DNA of 64,000 nucleotides, from contig JAUJPP010000003.1 in NCBI GenBank assembly GCA_030562195.1, positions 48,676,602 to 48,740,601 of the forward strand. The letters are read 5' to 3'. The position numbers were made by a program, and so were the translations under genes. The stretch comes from Nipponacmea schrenckii (Eukaryota; Mollusca; Gastropoda; Lottiidae). Below are positions 49,901 to 61,200 of this stretch, piece by piece; the stretch's first letter is position 1, and each line of letters starts with the position of its first letter. Below the pieces are notes generated by a model. The model made no database searches. It was not told where the DNA came from and worked only from the letters and a program-made list of their open reading frames with translations.

Positions 49901-52900
49901 ATATAGAAATACATATTTAGGAATGAATCTTCTATCTTTTACTTAGGCGATAGCTTTGAAACACCATTAGCCATGATTCATTGTCAATGCCGATCTTTAA
50001 CTTGAATAAATCGTGGTTGAATTATCTTTGAAGAGGTTTGGCAGTAAAAGACTCGAAGGAACAATTACTTCTCACTCAGTCCCAAGTCGTTGCAGAAATC
50101 TCCTGAGACCCATGATAAGATTAGCTTCATTTCCTTCCCTCTTAATTTCGTCAACTCGCTAAATTAACTTCTCGCTAAACTTTCCACTATCTTAACTTGT
50201 TCTCGCCAGAAAAAATCAAACTCAAATCACAAAATGAAGCGTAATGAAGCTAGATTTCCTTTATGAAGAAGAATATCTCGTACTTTAATTTTGTATACAT
50301 ATATATCGACATAATTATTAAGTTCATCAATGGCCTGAATTAGTTCAGTGAATAAATATTGTTTTCATGGAAACAAATTTAAATTGTCAATTATATATAT
50401 GGACTATGAGACATACCAATAGGCTTTATTTTAATGGAGAGGGGTCGTTGACAAAAGTATTTACAAAGTCAAACTTGAAAACATGACCAAATTGATTTAT
50501 ATAAGGCATCAAAAAGTTTATCCACCTGATAAATTACAAGACGATAAATCAGAGTGAACAGTATTCTATTTTGATATTCGAACTGACCTTCACGGAAATG
50601 AAAAACCGCCCATTGCTGAAGTTATTTAATTAAATCAGACCTGATGATCGAGTGGTTTCAATTGGAAGGATAAATATTGAACTTGGTGATCGAGTAGTTT
50701 TATTGGACAGGTCAATATTAGGCTATGAAATTTGTACATGAATGTTGTCTTGTTTGATGTTTGTCAGTCTGAAGTTGCTCCTTGTATTTTATTGATTTCT
50801 ACCAATTCATCCGAATTTTCACTTTTAACCCTGAGAGCTCTTCAATAGTTTTCTTGATTCACACTTTTTAATGAATGTGAATTAAAAGGCAAGCAATGAT
50901 GGCATGACTCTTTTCTTCTTTTGGTTTATAAAAAACACTTTTATAGAAGAAAAATAGATTCCGGGACTGTCATAGAAATGCTTACTAGTATTGAACACGA
51001 CATGGTGAAAACTCATCAACTCTTCTCAGGACATCATCTTCTTGATATTGAGGGTCAGTATCCCATAGACATGAGTACCCGGATATAAGTTTACAATACA
51101 TTAGAACCATCAAACTATTGTTGTATTCCATTACACAGATATATACAACGGTTCAGGTAGTGTTTGACTTAAATACTTTGGCATAAGTTGAAATATTATT
51201 TGTCCTCATAGTAATAACAGAAATCAACTTATATATTATATATCTGATATATAGGACCAGATAGATTGGGTGGACAGTAAATAAGACATTGCAGTGATGT
51301 TAAACCAAACATTGTTATACCAACCTGGTCAAAAACTACGATTTTGAAAATACGTGCACTGAAATGTTACAAAACACGAGTACCTACTTGCATTAAAATA
51401 CGTGTACTGAATTGTTTCGTTTTCACACATAGTTTGTGCATATATTTTAATATTTTACTATGCAAAAATAAGTTTAATTAAATATATTTTTATAAAAAAT
51501 AATGTTTGTTATATGAAAAGACATGTTAATAAATTTGCTACGTCTATGATTTGTGTACATACTATTAGTAGCATATTAATGAAGCTATTTGACTACTCTT
51601 TTTATTTGCTACGCATTTTTATATTAATTGAATAATTAAATTTTTATCAACATAACATATTTATGAGTGTTCTTCATGCGTATGCTATGCATTTGTTTTA
51701 TGGAAATAACACAATTATAAATATATTCGACTTAAATACTTTCTTTATATTATTGATATTATTGATTAATAAATGATAATATATAAAATAGTGAAGATGA
51801 TTTTAAATTTGCTTTTTTAATGGGTAATATGGTCAAATAATAAGTAATTTGCTTTATTTGTTTGTATACTTTGTAAGCAACATGTATATTGTAAATTATA
51901 TAATATATCAATAACTACTTTTGTTTTATATTGTATGTATATATTACAATACGTATTTATATTATTACCAAAAATTACACATTATAGTTAGATATTCTTG
52001 AAAAGCTGAAAATTGTACATGTACAATATATAAAAACTGAAAGTATCAGCTAAATATAGTTGATCCCTGAAGATTTTCATTTTAATCATTGCGTGTCAAT
52101 ATATGTGAGACAACCACGTATAAATATGAAACCGAATGTTTTCAATTTGAAGTCATTTCTCGGCTGATGAGGCCAGTAAATTTAATCAGAAAGGAGTAAA
52201 TTCACTTTCTTTACCCAATTTCCTGAATGGCCAGTTTTTACATCAAGTTAATATCAACATATAAATTGCTTTCTTTCCATTTATTCTTGACTTTTGGTTA
52301 CTATGAGTCAAACAAGATGCGGAAACAGACAAACTTTAAAGCATAGCATGCTTTGATTGGAATAATCACTGTAATTAAAATATGAGTTATCTATTTTATA
52401 AGATAAACTTAAAAACTAATTCATATGTGATATTTCCAAACTACGGATTTTATCAAGAATACTTTTATTCTATCATACACATAATATGTATAAATAACAC
52501 AATTATTTCTTTATATAAAACAATATTATTGTTTTATTTTAACCCTTATTTCCGAAAACAAATGTTTTATTTTAAATCATAAAAAGTGCTTATATATAAG
52601 TCATGTTCAATATTCCTTTTATCATCTTTATGATCCACAATCTAATGTGTCATGTAATACACGTAAACGATTTTCAGATATTTAAATGAATAAACGTTGA
52701 AATCTAAGGAAAATGTAGGTCTTTGAGTGTTTAAACTATCTTTAATTTCTAGTTTGAAAGGTTAGTTATTGAATTTTGTAAGATCTCCTCAAGCAAGGAA
52801 ATCGTGAATATTAACATACGTTTTATCTTAAACTTTTCTCCTGGTGCATCAAATCTTTAATTTATCAGCGAATAACCCCAGGATATGAACTTCCGAATAA

Positions 52901-55900
52901 CACATTATTGAATTATGTTTGATTTCTGTATTCAAATGTATGTTTCTTTTAGGGCTTGAACGACTAAAATATTTTCTTTATTGTCACAAGCACCTATGCA
53001 AGTTAACAAGGATTCTGCTCAATGTACAATGCAAATGCGAACAGACTCTCAGTCGATTAGACTTTAAATATCTTGTTATAGAAAGTCTGGTAGAATTACC
53101 GTGTTAATAACGTGTTTAGAGTAAAAACCACGTACAATCTAATTAATACAAGTACATAAGATTCGTGTTTATTGTTCAACTCAATATTGTTAATCTTTAC
53201 CATCTTCACTACTGCACATTAAAGATACTCGAAAACACTCAACAATGCCATAAACACCTCATAGCGGAAAAAATCTCGAAAGGTTTTAGGTGGTATATTC
53301 GTTAACTGACTTAATAAAAATGAAATGATTGAAAAGAATGGAGTTTCACGTCCTACTCTTCTGCATATTATGGGCTAACGAAGACGGGCAACGCCAAACA
53401 GCGTGCAATGAGGGAAATTTTGCCCGGACAGAGCCATTGGCCTACTCTTTTTGCGAATTCCAACTGTCGATGGATCTTCAACGTGGGAAATGTTATTTCT
53501 GTTATTATTTTTTTAATGATGTTTGATTGATCATTTTAAGTTGCAAAAATATTAAGCACAGTTTATACAGTTGAGACCGATTCAAAACATAAAAAGAACC
53601 ACTATTTTTGAGTAAGGATAAGAGTTATTAATACAACTTTCTTCTGGTTTCAATGGTGCTTATTACGTAGATTCCACCTCAATAATCAAACCCGGAATAA
53701 GTAATTATGCTTGCTCAACTATATAGGCATACATATTAGAGTTATTTTACATACCAATTTCATGACTCTAATCTTAGATAGTAATTTTCAGGCTGGGAAT
53801 GAAACATGTGTTATGAATCTTTTCACCAATTGAATGTGCTCTTTTTCATTTCTACTGAATAAAACTTGATATATGGCGGAATGACCAATCGATTTAATGG
53901 TGCCATTCCGTGATTAATATTGGCTGTAAGAGCCACAATTCCAATTTATGTTATATATAACCGGATTCCTATTGGTTCAATTGATCAAGGACCGTCTTAT
54001 CATAAGAAGAAGGCGTCAATATAGATCCAAGATGGCGCTTGCTGAATACCGAAGTACAATGAAGTTAACGGAAATTGTTAGAAGATGTGATGAATATTTA
54101 CCCATCAATTTGTTGCGAGGCTACTTGGATATCATCAAGAGTTTCTGTAGACACATTCCACCTCAATTCAATTGGTTTACCTAATTTCACGTTTTCTCGT
54201 GACGTCACGTTATCTAAACTTTCTCTGTAAATAAAAATGGCGGTAAATTGGTAAAGACAGACGTGAATTGATTAAGTATCTTTTGCATATCGAATTTTCT
54301 CTCGTCAATAAATTCTCTTGAATTTCTTTTCGTCTAATGACCATCGTTCGATAATTTGATGGTTAAAAGGACGTTATAATTGAAATATTTGATTGTTTCC
54401 ATAACAACCATGTTTTTTAATGAGTTACACGAACTTCAATTTTTTAGGATTCAAACAATTGTAAATTGAAATATAAAACTGGTTAGAGAGACTATTGTCT
54501 TAAGAAGTTCAGTCGGGGCATTTTTCAGACAAGCTTGCACGACGTTTACTTATTATTTGTACTCATCACATTAGAACAACGCAGCATACATACATACAGA
54601 ATAATTAACAATAATGCCTATTTTTGCCAATCCAGACCGTTACTGAACAAAAGCTTACAGCTTCAACATATTTCAGTTTAATCTGCAGTAAACTAATTCA
54701 CTTATTATGGAACGGCAAAAAGCGTTTTATAGAACAGCCATGTATAACCCATCCAAATTATCTGACAAGTATTACACATAGAAATATAATGTGATAATAT
54801 GAGTCATAAAGCTATGAAAAGGAAAAAACAAAGGGCTTTTTATCAACCAACACTGTAAAAATTGTGAAACGAATAGGCCTACCAATACGCATCACAAAAA
54901 GATGACAAATGTCCAGGAAATGTGAGTTAACCGATATCAAGGTGGCCCAACAAATACGACCGTAATTGTATATATTTTTCGGATTGCCTCATCTCAGCAG
55001 TTACGAGCACACAATATGATCATGTGGACTAAGAATGACCTATTTAGATCATATGTCAGTCCGCTTCATTATCAGATCGGGGCCAATGAGGAAGGCACTT
55101 GTTCAGGTTTTCAACATCCCCACTGTAAGAGAGATTATAAAAACTAATAAGGCTGTCATTAGGATTCACACTTACTCATAAATTAAAGCATGTTCACAGA
55201 AATCTATTACTGGCATTCCTTCACATACCGAATGTTCATAGTTAAAGCCACTGACACCATTTTCTGTTACAATTAACTGAATAGAGATATAGAGATATTA
55301 AGTACACATTATAGCATGATATTAAAGAAGGTTCCTATGATGATTTTGTTGCATCTACAGATAAGTGGGAGGCCACTAATCGTGATGTAAAACGATATTA
55401 TTGCACGTTTTACTGTTCCAAGTACAAATATCATTTAATACAACAATATTTCAATGAAAGTGAATGTTTTGAAGTAGTAAAACTATTCAGTAACATAAAA
55501 CAAAATTAAATTGCACCGATTACATTTGCCTTGATCCACCCCCAGAACTCATATCTGAAGATGATGCCTGTTCTATAGAAGCTTCGTATATTTGAGGGGG
55601 CATGTTCAACTTTGCCACTCTTTGTCAACTCGGTACAACTTTCAAAGCATAAATACATGTAATGTGGATATTAATGTTCATTAGCTAAATCTTATACTAA
55701 TCGGTTCGTATTATTAAAGAATGTCGTTCTGTGTATTCAGCAAATTGTTACCTGGAAGCAGCAGTCGAACCATCGGTTTCCAGTATTGATTTGACTCCCC
55801 TGACCATGCAGTAAATGTTCTAAACACGTAATGACATGAAGTTCATCGTCTTCGTCAAAGGACGGAACTGTTCGTTTGTCCAAACACAACACAAAACAGG

Positions 55901-58203
55901 CCGATTCTAGATGTTTTATATTTGCTTCGTTAACTGGATCTAGATGAAAGACGAAAGATACCATTTTTAATAATTTTGGTGATCAGAAGACACTTTTATT
56001 TTCATGAATATACAGATGATGTTATATTTGACAAAGGTTAAATAAATACCTTCTAATAATCTTGATCTTGCTGTTGCCCATTGTGATCTTTCTGACGTGG
56101 TTAATATACCAATCGGTGGCGTCTCCTCTGATCTGTTGTCCACCATATCAACAATATCTATAAGTCTATCCACTACGTTTGATATTCGCGGTACTGTTCC
56201 TATGTCGCCACATTGTAACTTGAAAAACTGAAAGTCATTTTGGAAGTTTTTTATCAATTGAAAACAAAATGAAGTGTTAGTTGCATTTGTTTGGACTATA
56301 ACATCAAAGCTACATGACATGGGGTAGAAACTACTGCACCCAACCAACAGTTGCTTATTAAATACGACTGTGTTAGAATATGTTATTTCACAAAGGAATT
56401 GGTCACATTGTTATCAATGTTCAGAGAGGTATGTGTTGATGGATAATTTTCTTTCGAGATTTGCTAGTTTTTAATCCCCTTTTTGGCATGTTTTCAGTTA
56501 ATATATTTTGGATTTGATACATACAGCATTACGATACATAACAACAATGTTATTTCCTTCAGAGCGAGGGCATATATTTGTTAACGATTCGTCCTTCTCT
56601 ACACCAGGTCGTCTATAACAGTTTAAAAATCTGTACCATTGGTCCATACACAATAGCTGTCCCTTTTCACTGTGACTAGCTTTCTCTGGTTTTAAGAAGC
56701 CACTGAAAAAAATTCAAAGACAACTTAATAATAATAGTTTGTAAAAAAATGTCCTACTGAAGATAATACATAGGTTTCTACATGTTTGAAAATGCTTATC
56801 GTGCCAGTTGGTGTGTCAAATTTATTACAAGCCAATATTTTGCTTTAAAACAGTTACAACCCTATATAATTTCTACTAGTAAATGCTAAAACTTTTAGAT
56901 ATAATTATCCAATTTTACAGAGAGTGGTAGATATCATAAATTCTACGCTACTTAAATGCCTTATTTGGAATTTCATATATGCATGCACGTCCCGTATTTA
57001 TTTTAGTGATCTCGCATAGTGAAGAGCGATTTTCATTCATCTTGGAATGCATGTATGTATGTAATCAAAATATCAAAGGGCAAAGCAAAATCCTCTTGGG
57101 TAATTTCCGAATTACCGACAAATTTCTTAGTTAAATCGTATGTTAACAAAATAGATGGTGTACAGTATTGACAGTCTTGAGGGTAACAGCGTGATGATGC
57201 TCTTATTATTGAATACAAATCATGCACGGAAATAAAGTGATGTGTACGTACTTATCTATTATTGATTTATAATGTAAAAAACCACACAGCAACCTTGCAG
57301 AATATCTAAGAAAATGTTTAAATAAGAACAATTATAAAACGAATGCATAATATCAAAACTTTTGACATGCCAAAAGGCATATGGAATAGTTTGTAATTGC
57401 CAAAATCCGTCACTAAAATCAAAAGGTTTCAAGCATATTGTGTACTATAAGTAGGAGTATTTATGGACATATTATTGTGAATAAGTTTAAGATAAAACAT
57501 TTCATAACCATTATTAACGTTAATCTATGCTTACCCTAAATGATCTGTCTGGTTTTTGAACACTTGTTGTGGGAAAAGGCCACCGGGGTTGGAATTGACG
57601 GGTAAACACAATTTACTGAATAAATACATATCGTTCATCCACCATTCATAGCTCTAGAAATAAATATTTAAAATTTCTATTTTAATTTCATTTGGTGTTT
57701 TATTTAGTTACACCAGATACGTATGCAATATGTAGACTGTATCAAATAGGGTGAATAAACAATAAAATAAATAAGATACAGTATTATACTATAAAAATAA
57801 AATAAAATATCTATTTAAAAAGTAACCTGGGGTTATGATATTTTTATAGAATAAATATCTATAAAAGTTAATTTGAATACTACAGCTATAATTGATCACC
57901 TCAGAGCCATTTAGAAATGCCAAATTATTAGGGATAATAAATGCTTTAATAGAAAATAAGAAGATGGTGTGATATGGCTTATGTAACCTTTAACATGAAA
58001 ACTCATACCCAATTGTCTTTTTTGTCGTGTTGTTTAAGAATATATTGTTGTAATTTCTCCCCAAGTCCACCATTTTTACAGAATTCATCAATTAGAAACT
58101 TTGTTTTGCTATATTGCTGAGGATTCAGAACTGTTTTCAGTAAAGACAGATATTTTTCTAGAGAGCTTTGTAGTTTTGGTACAGGAAGCTTGGGCAGCGT
58201 ATC
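43705..58203 (-). CDS. ChAT: Choline O-acetyltransferase gene, eleven exons found, 5' partial
   Basis: Makes acetylcholine from acetyl-CoA and choline in the cytosol of cholinergic neurons. Exons in transcript order are 58203-58009, 57653-57535, 57305-57252, 56702-56525, 56227-56050, 55939-55752, 55276-55176, 47335-47213, 45750-45612, 44331-44131 and 43929-43705. All have GT-AG borders and keep frame. Family marks are [56 protein letters not shown], the catalytic His in [50 protein letters not shown] and [19 protein letters not shown] fits choline acetyltransferase; carnitine acetyltransferase usually has GRTDTIR. A linker of about 45-50 residues expected between exons 7 and 8 was not found, although exon 7 (phase 2) joins exon 8 in frame. 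The start exon lies above 58203. No internal stop is seen. Confidence 0.92.
44131..44331 (-). CDS. ChAT: ChAT exon 10
   Basis: [20 protein letters not shown] to FKLSTSQ, 67 codons in phase 0. Donor CAG|GTAAGA is ideal; the acceptor is CTCCTTTAAG. It includes [17 protein letters not shown], the family's IDNHLLALRELA block. Confidence 0.92.
44450..44765 (+). repeat. Minisatellite in a ChAT intron
   Basis: Five to seven imperfect units of about 40-60 bases built from ACATGTTGGGTTGTTGG, TATGTTGTAAGTGTGTATGT and ACAGTTCGGTA. It lies in the intron just upstream (transcript sense) of exon 10. The minus-strand open frame through it is a repeat artefact. Confidence 0.85.
45612..45750 (-). CDS. ChAT: ChAT exon 9, substrate-selectivity motif
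   Basis: [20 protein letters not shown] then [20 protein letters not shown] and GEWDIT; acceptor TACCTTTCAG, donor ACA|GTAAGT. A MITE begins 24 bases upstream of the acceptor (45775). Confidence 0.93.
45775..46247 (+). mobile_element. TTAA-flanked MITE, copy 2, inside a ChAT intron
   Basis: 473 bases with TIRs AGGGGCCCAGGCTTGATT on the left and (reverse complement) AGGGGCCCAGGCTTTATT on the right. Perfect TTAA flanks lie at 45771-45774 and 46248-46251. It shares its interior with 3915-4400 (GGTCGTTTTGGGCCTTTGTT, GTACGCGGCTGGTCTCCAGT). Confidence 0.92.
47213..47335 (-). CDS. ChAT: ChAT exon 8
   Basis: [20 protein letters not shown] then [20 protein letters not shown]; acceptor TGTATTTCAG, donor CAA|GTAAGT. 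It matches the FxxYGKxFIKxxKxSPDAFIQxALQLAFYR block. Confidence 0.92.
53317..53375 (-). repeat. SINE-type 3' tail, minus strand
   Basis: The reverse complement reads TTAGCCCATAATATGCAGAAG followed by AGTAGGACGTGAAACTCCAT, then an ATTTCATT tail, matching the SINE tail at about 42150-42190. The rest of the SINE is not recognisable, so this is a truncated or different SINE sharing the same tail. Confidence 0.6.
53960..54250. promoter_or_regulatory. Promoter-like patch in a ChAT intron
   Basis: Within 300 bases lie ATTGGTT (inverse CCAAT, about 53972), CCAAGATGGCG (YY1-like, 54027-54037), a perfect CRE palindrome TGACGTCA (54200-54207), and AAAATGGCGG (about 54233). Clusters like this are typical of start sites of animal genes. 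There is no transcript evidence. Confidence 0.35.
54032..54184 (+). CDS. Possible short plus-strand coding exon, unknown
   Basis: An ATG in good context (CCAAGATGGCG) opens 50 codons: [20 protein letters not shown] then [20 protein letters not shown] and [10 protein letters not shown]. The composition looks protein-like (amphipathic helices) but I recognise no family. A possible donor, ATTG|GTTTAC, precedes the stop. It lies inside the promoter-like patch, so it may be the first exon of a gene nested in the ChAT intron, or chance. Confidence 0.25.
   Translation: MALAEYRSTMKLTEIVRRCDEYLPINLLRGYLDIIKSFCRHIPPQFNWFT
55176..55276 (-). CDS. ChAT: ChAT exon 7, catalytic histidine
   Basis: [20 protein letters not shown] then [13 protein letters not shown] plus GA; acceptor CTCTATTCAG, donor GA|GTAAGT. 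The His in YEHSVCEG is the general base of the carnitine/choline acyltransferase family. Confidence 0.9.
55752..55939 (-). CDS. ChAT: ChAT exon 6
   Basis: Completes an Asp codon, then [20 protein letters not shown] to [12 protein letters not shown]; acceptor TTTCATCTAG, donor CCAG|GTAACA. NRWFD corresponds to the conserved NRWYDK block. Confidence 0.92.
56050..56227 (-). CDS. ChAT: ChAT exon 5
   Basis: [20 protein letters not shown] to ATARSRLLE plus one base; acceptor ATGACTTTCAG, donor AAG|GTATTT. It contains the PPIGxLTTxxRxxWAxAR block. Confidence 0.92.
56525..56702 (-). CDS. ChAT: ChAT exon 4
   Basis: [20 protein letters not shown] onward to [10 protein letters not shown]; acceptor TTTTTTTCAG, donor GCT|GTATGT. 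It contains the GQxLCMxQYYxLFxxxRxPG block and the start of the IVV strand. Confidence 0.9.
57252..57305 (-). CDS. ChAT: ChAT exon 3 (54 bases)
   Basis: A very short exon encoding [17 protein letters not shown], the RFAASLISGVLxYKxLLD block of ChAT. Phases 2 in and 2 out agree with both neighbours. Acceptor TATTTCTTAG-like (ends CTTAG), donor AA|GTACGT. Confidence 0.85.
57535..57653 (-). CDS. ChAT: ChAT exon 2
   Basis: [20 protein letters not shown] to TDHL plus two bases; acceptor TTATTTCTAG, donor AGG|GTAAGC. It matches the WLNDMYLxxRxxLPVNSxP block of the family. Confidence 0.9.
58009..58203 (-). CDS. ChAT: ChAT exon 1 of those found
   Basis: 65 codons, [12 protein letters not shown] to HDKKDNW. 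The acceptor is CTTGATTTCAG and the donor GG|GTATGAG. It covers the N-terminal helix region (LPxLPVPxLxxTLxxYL in the family), so little of the conserved protein is missing upstream. Confidence 0.88.
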
Positions 58204-61200
58204 CTGAAATCAAGTTATGATAAACTAAATAACACGATATAAAAGAACATAAATATTCATTTCTCGATAACACTACCAATAAAACGATACTTGGGCTTTT
58301 TGGGTTCAATAATAATGATAGTAAATAATCATCCATCGCACTGAAACACCCAATCAGTATGACTGCTCTTAGGCGCTTATAATAAATAGTACCTCCTAAC
58401 AATGTACAATATGACATGGTGAGCAATTTTGACAAGTTCAGTTATCAGATGTTTTTTTTTTAAAGTGGCTTGACTAGAGGCTGTTCTGACACTTCAACAG
58501 GATGGAAAAGACTATTTCTCCCAATTAAGCTTCATTCAGACAGACATTAAGGTAGCGATATAAGTTCATACTTTGCTCAATAGGTAGACAGTGCGAATTA
58601 CGGAGGACTGGAGTTAAGTGCTCAGAGATCTTAGTTCTAGAAACAATCCTGAAAGCATTCAGTTTCAGGGTTAATATCAGATGACTTTAGAGTTGTTTCC
58701 AGAATTCTTTTCTTGGTTTCTTAACATATACATAATAATTCACCATACCTAGAGAGTACTTGAATTTCAATATGTAACTCACAGTTGTTAAAACTTGTTT
58801 CGGTTTCTTTAAGAATGTTTGCGCATTGCCAATGTTTCTCATATCTTATTACAACCACTTGATAACCAATTATTACACATCTTATTAAACGTTTTTCAAA
58901 CCGGAAGGTATAAACCACATAAACGGAAATCGATTTAAAATTGCTTCGTTTTTGGCAATTATGCTTTTGATTGATTTTTCAATATAAATTCAACTCCTAC
59001 GACTATCAGTTTACGTCTTTTCTTCTAAGTGCTTAAGTTTTTATTTAATTTGCTCTTGAATGTGAAGTACTGTAGGATACAATGTTGAATTGTTTAGAGA
59101 AACAGTATTGTTTAACCAACACTATAAAACTTTTGGTTGATTTAAACGCACAACAAGGAATAAACGATACCCTTAAACTCCAATAACTGCTTTTTCAATA
59201 AAAGACTTCTAATATCTACCAGAAATGGTTTTGCATTCTAAGTAGTAACTATATTAAAGGATGCAGATCTTTATAAATGAAATTGAACACAAATTTATCA
59301 ACTTATTTAAGGCAACAGTTTGTATCATCAATAAATTCATATAATGCCTATACATATACATATTTATTTCCCCAAATGAAGAAAATATGCTTTTTACTTT
59401 TTAATTGTCTATTTTTAACAGCATTAACGATTATAAAAATCCTTAAATAGACAGCTGATTATTTCAAGTAATAAAATAAATTCCAATAGATCTAGTGTTG
59501 AGATATGATGTATTAGCCAATATTATGATTGATTCTTAAGTCTTGTTATGGCTTAATTAGTGTTGATTTAGTCAAAATAAAACAACGCTTGTTTAAATAG
59601 TAATCAATATGGAAAACATGGTAATATGGCTGGTGCGAATTCATATCTAGTGCTTGATTTAATATTTTTGTAGGAACTTTACATATTTCCCAATTTATAT
59701 TCTCCATTTAAAGGGTTATTATATCAGTTGTCAAATTGTTGTAAGTGTATCCAGGGCATCAAAAAAGACAAAGATAAAAATATTGGCTTTTACTGTGACT
59801 AAACCCTACAACAATGGAGCGGGATGGATGGGGGGGGGGTGCTTTGAGGTATCTTATAAATTCAACGAACACTTATGGGCACTAAAAGCATAGTTTCTTT
59901 TCAGATAAGCTAACGCTCATTTGATAAACTCAAATTCATACAAAACTCAAAATTAAGATAAAATTGTGCGCCCCCTCTTCAACTTTGTTTTAATGGACGT
60001 CTCTTATAGGTACTAAACATTGTAATTTCAGCTTGACAGTGTTGCAGTGAGATACAAGTTGATTTTAGAGAAATTTTGATATAAGGTTAACAATATATTG
60101 TATCAGTAACAACACCTAGTTGATTATTATCAGGACGACGGGCTATATACATTCTATACTGGATTGAAATGACAAATTCCACTTTTCTTCATAAGGAACT
60201 AAAGGAATATTTCAGTGTTAAGTGTTTTCGGTCCAGTTACAAACAAAATTATCCCCTTACTCCCTGCGGCCACGAGACACTGCATTGATTACTAAACTAA
60301 CAGTTAGTTGCTTCATTTCAGGCAGAAAATTTCCCCTAGCTTCTCTCGATAAAAGAATTGGAATTAATGATACGAAATGAACAGCCTCAAGTAATATTTT
60401 CACTGATGTATACGGTGGTAAAAGAACAGTCAGACAGAAACACAGCGCTTGCTTTTTATGGATATAACAAACGTATATATATTTAATTATTACTTATATA
60501 TACTAGTTATTATCGTTAGATGGATTTTAATTCGATGCCTCCCCTAAAATGATTATATTTAACTTGCTGCAGTCAGTGTTGTAAGCTATAAATATATCCT
60601 TTGCTAAAGTGAAACACAGTTTTGGCTAACTATCATGTAACTTCTGATCAAGGAACAAACTATTCCTATCCGTGATCTACGAAATATAATCTGGCAATGT
60701 ATAACGGGCATGTGATCACAACATCCTTGTTTCACCTCATGTTTTTCTTAACTATATTGGTCACTTATGAATATCTATAAACATACTGTGCCCGTGGTTA
60801 TATTGTGGTAAATGAGAGTCTTTAGCTGTAAATATAATATAATTAACCCCACCCCTCGGGACAGATATTAGCTTAACTAACTTTATTTCATTTATCCATA
60901 ATCAAGACAAACTGACTTACAATGTCACAAGGAAATAAATCCAGGATTCCAAGGGCCACTTTTATTCGGAAATAAAATTCCGTTTCCATTATTGAAAGAC
61001 GTTTGAATATTTATCATTTCAATATAATACAGTTAAATTGTAGCATAGAATATAAAATATATAATTGAAGTATATTTGGAGTGTCGCTAGCGATGCAGAA
61101 TCTTCCAAAGAGTTCCGCTGAGGCTGTTTTTTTTCCTATATATATATAGATTTTTATACAGAGAATATGTCCTAACCGAAAATATAACTGTAGATGTAAT

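Larger units (their letters stand above)
47336..55175. other. Large ChAT intron(s)
   Basis: About 7.8 kb of AT-rich sequence between exons 7 and 8. The missing linker exon should be here but I could not find a convincing LPxPxxLxW-type exon on the minus strand. It contains a SINE-tail block and a promoter-like patch (listed separately), plus possible repeat fragments near 50990-51090 and 54880-55130. Confidence 0.5.

Noticed and set aside
50990..51090. Exon-like minus-strand segment ([19 protein letters not shown]) considered for the missing ChAT exon
   Set aside because: No acceptor in the right place and no similarity to the family block; both strands read open, so it is more likely a repeat fragment.
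55090..55135. Minus-strand segment after CTCTTACAG ([21 protein letters not shown])
   Set aside because: It reaches a stop without a donor and lies within what looks like an interspersed repeat.
57033..57227. 64-codon minus-strand frame next to ChAT exon 3
   Set aside because: The true exon is 57305-57252; this frame has no matching family block or usable splice phase.
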